Made by a program: the position numbers and the translations under genes. A model generated the notes under the pieces. That model was not told the DNA's origin and did no database searches. It saw only the letters and a program-made list of their open reading frames with translations. A stretch of 9,019 bases of DNA from Gemmatimonadota bacterium (lineage in GTDB: Bacteria > Gemmatimonadota > Gemmatimonadetes > Gemmatimonadales > GWC2-71-9). The stretch spans positions 1 through 9,019 of the forward strand of contig JAPULP010000253.1 of NCBI GenBank assembly GCA_027294815.1, read 5' to 3'. This document shows, piece after piece, positions 1-5,215 of the stretch (the stretch's first letter is position 1; the number at the start of each line of letters is the position of its first letter).

Positions 1-1374
1 CAGATCCGTCACCCGATTGTTTTCGCTACTGCCAAAATTGCGTGACTGCAACACCGAGTCTGCATCCGCGTCGCGCACTTCAATCGCCGTCCGCCGGCCG
101 TAGTCGCTGAAGTATTCGGAAAAAGCCACTAAGGCATTCGAGTACAGCCGGGCTCCCCACTGTCTGGCCCATTTGCCACTGATACCCTTGTTGCCCCAAT
201 CTGTCAGATCGGTGATGTCGTTATTCACCGCCCTGGTTGGCTGCGTGCCCTGGGTCGCGAGGGTTTGATTCTGAAGACGGGACTTGTCGAGATAGTCTTG
301 GCCGTTGTAGACGCTCAACGACAGCACGTCGCTCCCCGACGGCCGGTACGTCGCCTTGCCGTTGATATCGTAAAAGTAGAAATCGGGACTCGTCGTCGAG
401 ACGTTGGCGTCTTGGCCGAAGCGGCCGCCGAACCTTCCCCCAGCCTGGCGGGGAGCCGCCGTGGTGCCCACACCGATCGCTTCATCCTCACCGTTGAACA
501 TGTTGAAGATGCTGTTGTACAGTCCGGTTTGCAGCACATCGGTGTACGACCGCCTCGCCGAAAACATGATCGAGCCTTTGCCGAACAACGGAACCTGAGC
601 CGATGTCTGCGCGCTCAACAGATTGGCGCCCATACTTACGTGGGCGCGGTACGGATCGCCCGTCTTGCCCGTCATATCCACCACGCTCGACACACGGCCT
701 CCATACAGCGCCGGAAATCCTCCCTTGTACACTTGCACGTCCTTGATCGCGTCCGCATTGAATGCGCTGAAGAACCCGAAGAAGTGATCGACGTGATAGA
801 CGGTCATGCCATCGAGCAACACCAGGTTTTGATCCGGCGTTCCGCCTCGCACGTAAAGCCCCGAAGAGCTCTCATTCGTGCCGCTGATGCCTGGCAGCAG
901 CTGCAGCGAGCGGAAAATGTCCACTTCCCCGATACTCGGGAGGATCGCCATGTCGCGCGGCGAGACCGTCACTCGGCTCACGCCTTCGGTGGCGCGCATG
1001 ATCCGGTAGTCGTCGGCGACCACGGTAATGGCTTCGAGTTCGAACGGAATCGGTGCCATGTCGACCACGATCCGGTCTGCCGACAACTCCTGACCGACTT
1101 CAACATTCCTGACGGTGAACCCCACCGAAGCCACACGTATGACAAAAGGCCCGACAGGCGCTCCCACGAGCACGAAGAACCCATCACGGTTCGACACTGT
1201 GCGCAGCGTGGTTCCGGCAACCGAAATGACCGCGTACGGCAACGTTTCACCCGTCGTAGAGTCCTGGACGAGTCCTTGCACCGTTCGCGTCTCCTGTGCT
1301 GCGACCGATCCCACGAACCCCATCATCAAAACAGCAACCAACACCATGCTCGCCCTGAACGTAGATTTTATCAT
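1..1374 (-). CDS. TonB-dependent outer membrane receptor, N-terminal part (C-terminus beyond window)
   Basis: The minus strand is open without a stop from ATG at 1374 to the window start, giving 458 codons. Residues 1-27 form a signal peptide (basic start, VLVAVLMMGF core, end VAAQ). Residues about 30-108 look like a carboxypeptidase regulatory-like beta domain (VQGLVQDSTTGETLPYA, then a GFTVRN-type end). EAITVVA at 114-120 is a TonB-box-like segment. Residues about 128-238 are the plug domain, with the motifs LQLLPGI, GLYVRGG, LVLLDGM, YKGGFPALYGGR and SSVVDM. The remainder is early beta-barrel. By family knowledge it would import a bulky substrate across the outer membrane using TonB/ExbBD energy; the substrate cannot be told. 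Full members are usually 700-900 residues, so about half is missing. GGAG lies 10 nt before the ATG. It is transcribed divergently from the ECF sigma gene, but the anti-sigma candidate sits with the sigma, so direct FecA-style signalling is not indicated. Confidence 0.93.
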   Translation of the reverse strand, partial: MIKSTFRASMVLVAVLMMGFVGSVAAQETRTVQGLVQDSTTGETLPYAVISVAGTTLRTVSNRDGFFVLVGAPVGPFVIRVASVGFTVRNVEVGQELSADRIVVDMAPIPFELEAITVVADDYRIMRATEGVSRVTVSPRDMAILPSIGEVDIFRSLQLLPGISGTNESSSGLYVRGGTPDQNLVLLDGMTVYHVDHFFGFFSAFNADAIKDVQVYKGGFPALYGGRVSSVVDMTGKTGDPYRAHVSMGANLLSAQTSAQVPLFGKGSIMFSARRSYTDVLQTGLYNSIFNMFNGEDEAIGVGTTAAPRQAGGRFGGRFGQDANVSTTSPDFYFYDINGKATYRPSGSDVLSLSVYNGQDYLDKSRLQNQTLATQGTQPTRAVNNDITDLTDWGNKGISGKWARQWGARLYSNALVAFSEYFSDYGRRTAIEVRDADADSVLQSRNFGSSENNRVTDL

Positions 1375-1600
1375 CGATTGGGATCTCCGAATTGCTCCGT
1401 CGTGATTCACCGAACACATTGCCGACTCTGGTGCAGCAGATCGGCTCTTACAGGACGGCGTTACGAGTTAGACAGTCGATACCCGCCCGATGTTAGGCAG
1501 GGTTCCGAACCCGGTGACCCAATGCGGACGGGCGCATGATCTACGCGGACCAAACGCCCCATCTCGCCCTCAGATCGGGCTAACACTCTGAGCTGGCTGA
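1375..1600. other. Divergent intergenic region between receptor and ECF sigma gene
   Basis: This 226-base gap must hold the promoters of both divergent genes. I see no convincing -35/-10 pair on either strand. It contains a perfect palindrome at 1500-1512 and a short hairpin ATGCG (1522-1526) / CGCAT (1533-1537). The ORF that covers part of it on the plus strand is antisense to the receptor, is rich in His and Arg, and is not credible. Confidence 0.6.
1500..1512. promoter_or_regulatory. Palindrome GGGTTC-C-GAACCC, candidate operator
   Basis: Two perfect 6-base arms are separated by one base, in the middle of the divergent region between the receptor and the sigma factor. Such dyads often bind dimeric regulators, and its position would allow control of either gene. 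No regulator is identified; chance occurrence in GC-rich DNA is possible. Confidence 0.3.
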
Positions 1601-2191
1601 ATGTCCTTGATACGAGGCACGTCGAAACCGGACGACGGAACACCCGATGCGACCTTGGTCGATCGGGCCCGTCGAGGGGATCCCGACGCGTTCGCGGCCC
1701 TCGTTCGACGCCACTTCAAGAAGGCCTATACCGTTGCTCTAGCGTTACTTAGCAACGGCATGGACGCCGAGGACGTGTGCCAGGACGCCTTCCTGAAAGC
1801 GCTCGAGCGCCTCGACGATTGCCGAGAGCCCGACAAGTTTGCATCCTGGTTGCTGCAGATCGTTCGAAACCGTGCGCACAACTTCCGGGACTATCGCCGG
1901 GTGCGGGCGGCCGTAAGCATCGAACTGACCGGGGTGGCCGGACCCGAAGATGCGTCCGACGAAGCGGTGCAAGCCGACCTGAGGACCCGCCTCGGGCGGG
2001 CGCTCGGCCGACTGAGCGATATACAACGACAAGTGGTACTTTTGCATGACCTTGAGGGGCTGAAACACAGGGAGATTGCGGAGCGTATCGAGATCTCGGA
2101 GGGCATGTCGCGGCAACATCTTTTCAACGCACGTAAGACGTTGCGCGAGATCTTGGGTCCGACGGCCTTGAAGGAACACCTCCATGAATGA
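1601..2191 (+). CDS. RNA polymerase sigma factor, ECF (sigma-70) family
   Basis: This 196-residue protein has the usual two-domain ECF plan. Region 2 spans about residues 29-100, with DAFAALVRRHF, DAEDVCQDAFLKAL and FASWLLQIVRNRAHNFRDYRR (core binding and -10 recognition). An acidic linker at about 110-128 follows. Region 4 spans about 130-186, with LSDIQRQVVLLHDLEGL and the helix-turn-helix HREIAERIEISEGMSRQHLFNARKTLREIL (-35 recognition). There is no C-terminal extension. It would redirect RNA polymerase to a stress or envelope regulon. Its 3' end overlaps the next gene by 8 bases, and that gene encodes a single-pass membrane protein, the classic arrangement for sigma and anti-sigma. The ATG at 1601 has only a weak ribosome site, but it leaves a normal N-terminus before region 2. 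Confidence 0.93.
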   Translation: MSLIRGTSKPDDGTPDATLVDRARRGDPDAFAALVRRHFKKAYTVALALLSNGMDAEDVCQDAFLKALERLDDCREPDKFASWLLQIVRNRAHNFRDYRRVRAAVSIELTGVAGPEDASDEAVQADLRTRLGRALGRLSDIQRQVVLLHDLEGLKHREIAERIEISEGMSRQHLFNARKTLREILGPTALKEHLHE

Positions 2192-2549
2192 CACGAACGA
2201 CAACCCGATCAACTTTGCCTCCATCGACCCCACGGCCGATCCGGCGGAATTCGACGGGCGTGTCGCGGCTATCAGCGCGCTGGCAGCTACCGAGCGGGCG
2301 GCGCGACGGGTCCGTTTGAATCCGGTTCTTCAGGTTGCGTCGTGGCGCAGACCAATGCTCGCTGCGGCTGCCCTCGTGGCGGTGGTGTCCGCAACGATCC
2401 TGATCCAAATTCAAGTCCCGCAGCCGACCCCTCAGATCGAAACAGATGGCATTGCCGAAGCGGTCGGCGTACCGCAGCAGTTGGCACAATGGATCTGGAA
2501 TGATTCACTCCCGTCAACGGCAGACCTCTACGTGGCGTTCGAGCAATGA
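2184..2549 (+). CDS. Single-pass membrane protein, candidate anti-sigma factor
   Basis: This 121-residue protein has a polar N-terminal part (1-56) containing an Ala/Arg-rich helix (about 26-44), one membrane segment at about 58-76 (MLAAAALVAVVSATILIQI) and a short outer tail. I recognise no conserved anti-sigma motif such as the zinc HxxxCxxC signature, so the role rests on context. It starts 8 bases inside the end of the ECF sigma gene and overlaps the next gene by 4 bases (ATGA), so translation is probably coupled. AAGGA lies 8 nt before the ATG. The arrangement of a cytoplasmic sigma-binding segment with one membrane helix matches CnrY-type anti-sigma factors in outline. Alternatively it is an unrelated small membrane protein of the operon. 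Confidence 0.7.
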   Translation: MNDTNDNPINFASIDPTADPAEFDGRVAAISALAATERAARRVRLNPVLQVASWRRPMLAAAALVAVVSATILIQIQVPQPTPQIETDGIAEAVGVPQQLAQWIWNDSLPSTADLYVAFEQ

Positions 2550-3019
2550 GCGAACCGAGTAGCCGCCCGACAACCCGTCGGTTGAGACTCGAGGCCATCG
2601 GACTGTTGGTTGTCGCGCTCGTCGTGGGCGTGCTGGTAGGCGTGACGGCCGAGCGTTGGCGCGTTTCGCAGACCGTACCCGCGCGGAGCGACGGCTTCCG
2701 AAGAGATTCGGGTCGCTTCCCGTCACCCTTGAGCCGCATCGAGATGACCGACAACCAACGAACGCAGATCGAGGCGATCTTCCGGTCCCGACGCGAACGG
2801 ACCGATTCGATCATGCGCGAGATCATGCCCCAGATCCGCTTTCACATCGATGACGTCCGAGAGGAAATTGCCGACATCCTCACCGCCGAACAATTGGAAC
2901 AACTGGATCGGGAATTCGAGGCGATGCGGTTGCACCGCGGCGACTCACTGGGAGAGCGACGGGGGTTCCGTGGTGGTCGAGGTGGCGGACGGCGACCGCC
3001 CGACGAACGGAGACGGTAA
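2546..3019 (+). CDS. Membrane-anchored Spy/CpxP-like periplasmic sensor (Metal_resist-type)
   Basis: This 157-residue protein has a short basic N-terminus, a membrane anchor at about 17-35 (AIGLLVVALVVGVLVGVTA) and an all-helical, charged periplasmic part. Two LTxxQ-like motifs are visible, MTDNQ at 67-71 and LTAEQ at 112-116, spaced as in the Spy/CpxP/Metal_resist fold, with a helical hairpin between them. The tail (about 138-157) is rich in Gly and Arg. Known relatives are periplasmic chaperones or metal sensors; CnrX of that fold controls an anti-sigma. It overlaps the candidate anti-sigma by ATGA, so it is probably the periplasmic input of the sigma system. His100 and His130 are present, but the metal-binding pattern of CnrX cannot be confirmed, so the signal could equally be misfolded protein. 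Confidence 0.75.
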   Translation: MSEPSSRPTTRRLRLEAIGLLVVALVVGVLVGVTAERWRVSQTVPARSDGFRRDSGRFPSPLSRIEMTDNQRTQIEAIFRSRRERTDSIMREIMPQIRFHIDDVREEIADILTAEQLEQLDREFEAMRLHRGDSLGERRGFRGGRGGGRRPPDERRR

Positions 3020-3044
3020 CGCCACTCAACACTACACCGCGCAC

Positions 3045-3061
3045 TAACGTAACTGACGTTA
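3045..3061. promoter_or_regulatory. Inverted repeat TAACGT-N5-ACGTTA upstream of the glycine-rich protein gene
   Basis: Perfect 6-base arms (3045-3050 and 3056-3061) lie 48 bases before the ATG of the polyglycine protein and 25 bases after the sensor stop codon. There is no T tract, so an intrinsic terminator is unlikely. An operator or promoter element for the downstream gene is possible. No matching promoter boxes are clear. Confidence 0.3.
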
Positions 3062-3108
3062 TAGATGTCACCGGGGAGGGTAGCGTCCTTCCGTCAAGGA
3101 GATTGAGC

Positions 3109-3636
3109 ATGCAGAAATTCAGCGCCTGGTTGATGGCGAGCGCCCTGACTGTGGCACTGGCTGTGCCCCTGAGTGCCCAGGATGTCGATATCTCGGGCCA
3201 GTGGGAACTCACCCGATCGGGAGGCCCGGGAGGCGGAGGTCGCGGCGGTGGCGGCGGTGGTGGTGGTGGTGGTGGTGGTGGTGGTGGTGGCGGTGGCCGG
3301 CGGGGCGGCGGGCCGACCATGATGGTCCTCCAGCAGGAAGGAAACTCCTTCACCGGCACGCTCGAGATGGGATTCGGCGAAGGGCAGATCCAAGACGGTG
3401 TTATCAACGGCGATGAGATTTCCTTCAAGATGATGCTGGAAACCCCACGAGGATCCATCGAGATGACGTACACCGGCAAGATCGAGGGAGATTCGATGTC
3501 GGGAACGTGGACCGGGAACTTCGGTGGACGAGGTGGCGGTGGCGGTGGCGGTGGAGGCGGAGGCGGAGGCGGAGGTGGCGGCGGGGGTGCAGAAATGACC
3601 AGAGAGTGGAGCGCGAAGAAGATCAGTGAGAAGTGA
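3109..3636 (+). CDS. Secreted beta-rich protein with two polyglycine tracts, function unknown
   Basis: The start is ATG at 3109 and not the TTG at 3103, because AAGGAG (3096-3101) lies 7 nt before the ATG and only 1 nt before the TTG. The product has 175 residues. Residues 1-22 form a signal peptide ending PLSAQ. The mature protein begins DVDISGQWELT, then an 18-glycine run (46-63), a beta-strand-rich core (about 69-135: MMVLQQEGNSFTGTLE, DGVINGDEISFKM, YTGKIEGDSMSGTW), a 19-glycine run (142-160), and the end MTREWSAKK. The core's pattern of alternating strands with G-x-F/I-T/S-G motifs resembles small lipocalin-like or beta-barrel domains of secreted proteins, but I cannot name a family. It lies 89 bases after the sensor gene on the same strand, so it may be an operon member or a target of the sigma factor. 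Most glycine in the first run is encoded by one codon, GGT. Confidence 0.88.
   Translation: MQKFSAWLMASALTVALAVPLSAQDVDISGQWELTRSGGPGGGGRGGGGGGGGGGGGGGGGGGRRGGGPTMMVLQQEGNSFTGTLEMGFGEGQIQDGVINGDEISFKMMLETPRGSIEMTYTGKIEGDSMSGTWTGNFGGRGGGGGGGGGGGGGGGGGGGAEMTREWSAKKISEK
3244..3297 (+). repeat. In-frame glycine-codon repeat with (GGT)11 microsatellite
   Basis: Eighteen consecutive glycine codons. Eleven are perfect tandem GGT units (3256-3288), flanked by GGC/GGT mixtures. A slippage event of whole units would change the tract length without breaking the frame. Confidence 0.95.
3532..3588 (+). repeat. Second in-frame glycine-codon repeat (GGC/GGT/GGA mixture)
   Basis: Nineteen consecutive glycine codons, made of GGCGGT units followed by GGAGGC units and a mixed end. 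It lacks the long single-codon run of the first tract, so it should be less prone to slippage. The two tracts flank the beta core almost symmetrically. Confidence 0.95.
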
Positions 3637-3652
3637 GAAGTGAGAGGTGAGA
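3625..3652 (+). repeat. Heptad tandem repeat AGTGAGA x4 at the stop codon
   Basis: Three exact AGTGAGA units (3625-3645) are followed by one variant, GGTGAGA (3646-3652). The array encodes the last residues (SEK) and supplies the TGA stop (3634-3636) of the polyglycine protein. Its reverse complement recurs at 3705-3720, forming the arms of the large hairpin. Confidence 0.9.
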
Positions 3653-3720
3653 CGGCCGCCCATCCTCACCTCCGGGGGTGGTGGGGCGGCCCTCTTACTT
3701 CTCCCCTCTCACTTCTCACT
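3632..3720. terminator. Long inverted repeat between convergent genes, probable bidirectional terminator
   Basis: A perfect 16-base outer arm AGTGAGAAGTGAGAGG (3632-3647) pairs with 3705-3720, and an inner GGCCGCCC (3654-3661) pairs with 3684-3691. The loop is about 22 bases and the middle section is imperfect. It fills the whole gap between two genes that end toward each other. No long T tract follows on either strand, only pyrimidine-rich DNA, so it departs from a textbook intrinsic terminator. It may also be a dispersed intergenic repeat. Confidence 0.6.
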
Positions 3721-4786
3721 AAAAGAGTCTGATTTTGGTAATGCGCCCGCCCGGACCCACCGCCCATCCGGCGGTCGGGCCGGCGAATCCCACCGCCCAG
3801 TAGTTCAGCGTATCAAGACCGCTCCAGCTCGAGCCGTCATCGAGGGAGTACGCAGCGCCCTGAGGCCCGACTGCAACCAACGTTCCTCCCCGGGTGCCTG
3901 GGACATACGACGCGCCGTAGACCGCACCGGGAAACGCCATCCTGCCACCCACCATCCACGTAGCTCCCCCATCATCCGTCGATGCCACGTTTTGCGTGTA
4001 ACTCACGGTATCGGCGATGTCGCCACCCAGTGCAACTCCGTGCATGTCGTCTCGAAATACCAACGAGAGAATGCCCGACGAACTGCTGCCGCTTACGACC
4101 GGAGTCTCGACCGCCAACCACGTGGCCCCGCGGTCCGTCGTCGTGATGACCCGAGCGGTGTCTCCAGCCCCGGTGCCTATCGACGCCGTATTTTCTCCAT
4201 GGGTCACCAAGCAAGTCCCACTCGCCGCAAAGCCGCCCTCGCTCCCTTTGGCGGGCGGAACGGCGTCACTCGATATTGGACGCCATATCGCGCCTCCATC
4301 GGTGGTGCGAATGATGAGGAATCGACCGTCCACCGCGTCGCTGAACGCCACACCAGTGTCGGGATCCCAAAAATCCATGCAATCGTAGAACGCCTCGTCG
4401 ACGTCGCTGGTGAACTGTAGGGTCCAGTTCTGACCCGCATCCACCGTCTTGTAGATGCGCGACATGTCGGAGGGGCCCGCACTCAGGAGATACGCGGTAT
4501 TGGCATCGACCGCATGCACGTCTCGGAATTGGAGGGTGTCGGGGCCGGGGACCACCCCGACTTCCCACGTCGCACCTCCATCGACGGTTCTCGCGTACGT
4601 CGCCCGGTGCCCGCTGACCCAAACCACGTTCTCGTCGACGACACTCACCGCCTGCAGCAGCGAAGTCGTCCCCGAGGTCTGAGCTTCCAAGATGGGACTC
4701 GGTTTGGGCGGACGCTGTTCCGCACATCCCGCAGCGCCGACCGTGAGCATGCACCACAGGGCCGCTCGTGGGAGGGGACGCGTCAT
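3719..4786 (-). CDS. Asp-box (BNR-like) beta-propeller lipoprotein
   Basis: This 355-residue protein starts at ATG 4786; a TTG two codons earlier directly abuts the upstream stop and is less likely. Residues 1-20 are a lipoprotein signal peptide with lipobox GAAGC, lipidated at Cys21. Six Asp-box motifs follow at regular spacing: TVDGGATW (67-74), TVDAGQNW (114-121), TTDGGAIW (161-168), TTDRGATW (216-223), TDDGGATW (270-277) and LDDGSSW (315-321). This spacing fits a six- or seven-bladed propeller of the type seen in BNR proteins and YCF48/Hcf136-like assembly factors. Sialidase catalytic residues are not evident, so an enzyme call is not justified. It probably sits on the periplasmic face of a membrane and binds protein or glycan. 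It follows a small membrane protein gene by 6 bases and ends in the shared hairpin. Confidence 0.88.
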   Translation of the reverse strand: MTRPLPRAALWCMLTVGAAGCAEQRPPKPSPILEAQTSGTTSLLQAVSVVDENVVWVSGHRATYARTVDGGATWEVGVVPGPDTLQFRDVHAVDANTAYLLSAGPSDMSRIYKTVDAGQNWTLQFTSDVDEAFYDCMDFWDPDTGVAFSDAVDGRFLIIRTTDGGAIWRPISSDAVPPAKGSEGGFAASGTCLVTHGENTASIGTGAGDTARVITTTDRGATWLAVETPVVSGSSSSGILSLVFRDDMHGVALGGDIADTVSYTQNVASTDDGGATWMVGGRMAFPGAVYGASYVPGTRGGTLVAVGPQGAAYSLDDGSSWSGLDTLNYWAVGFAGPTAGWAVGPGGRITKIRLF

Positions 4787-4792
4787 CTGCAA

Positions 4793-5029
4793 TCAGATTG
4801 CGTTGGGATCATCGGACTTTGCGGAGGCGCCCATGATGAGCCGAAAACCGTTGGGCTCTCCCGATTCATTCCGGAGAAGCTTCCATTCCTTGCCCTGCTC
4901 TTTCCCGGTGTCGATCGCTTCCATCATCGAAAAGAACTGGCGCTTGATATTTCGATTGGGATACCAGATGATCCCCGCTCCAATCGCACCGGCGACGAGG
5001 TGGGATACCATCGATTCTAACAGCTCCAT
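4793..5029 (-). CDS. Small hypothetical membrane protein
   Basis: This 78-residue protein begins MELLESMVSHLV; GGAG lies 8 nt before the ATG at 5029. It has one hydrophobic stretch at about 9-23 (SHLVAGAIGAGIIWY), followed by a basic turn (PNRNIKRQF) and a polar C-terminal part (KEQGKEWKLLRNESGEPNGF). An earlier in-frame ATG at 5107 would add a leader-like MGLGLLLFLSLPTPVCA, giving 104 residues, but its ribosome site is weak. The frame stays open to 5470, but that part is antisense to the peroxiredoxin and is not credible. The stop lies 6 bases before the ATG of the lipoprotein gene, so the two are probably co-transcribed and translationally coupled. I do not recognise a family. Confidence 0.6.
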   Translation of the reverse strand: MELLESMVSHLVAGAIGAGIIWYPNRNIKRQFFSMMEAIDTGKEQGKEWKLLRNESGEPNGFRLIMGASAKSDDPNAI

Positions 5030-5129
5030 GTTTCGGGCTCCGTGTGGGGGTTTGATGGCGCAAACAGGTGTCGGGAGGCTCAAGAATAGCAGGAGGCCAA
5101 GGCCCATGACCAGTGCCCGTAACAGGACC

Positions 5130-5158
5130 TTACCCCCCCCGCTGCTTTCCTCTATAAT
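5130..5158 (+). promoter_or_regulatory. Sigma70-type promoter of the peroxiredoxin gene
   Basis: A perfect -10 TATAAT lies at 5153-5158, with a poor -35 TTACCC (3 of 6 bases) 17 nt upstream at 5130-5135. Transcription would start near 5165, leaving a leader of about 50 nt before the ATG at 5216. A run of eight C (5133-5140) crosses from the -35 into the spacer. Confidence 0.6.
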
Positions 5159-5200
5159 GGGGCGTTGGAAATCGCAGCGGCATCCACCATCGGCATCCGC

Positions 5201-5207
5201 AAAGGAG
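5201..5207 (+). promoter_or_regulatory. Ribosome binding site AAAGGAG of the peroxiredoxin gene
   Basis: A near-perfect Shine-Dalgarno sequence lies 8 nt before the ATG at 5216. It fixes the start of the upstream ORF and shows this is a well-expressed gene, not a decayed fragment. Confidence 0.85.
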
Positions 5208-5215
5208 CTGTGTAG

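Noticed and set aside
1498..1515. tRNA T-arm-like GGTTCCGAACC
   Set aside because: The loop does not fit a T arm and no acceptor, D or anticodon stems surround it. It is better seen as a plain palindrome.
265..1539. Long plus-strand ORF of 424 codons
   Set aside because: It is antisense to the well-supported receptor gene, its product is rich in Arg and His without domains, and it extends into the divergent control region.
2880..3669. Minus-strand ORFs with long proline or threonine runs
   Set aside because: They are the reverse reading of the glycine-codon repeats of the secreted protein.
3647..4420. Plus-strand ORF of 257 codons
   Set aside because: It is antisense to the Asp-box lipoprotein, whose regular repeats and lipobox make it clearly the real gene.
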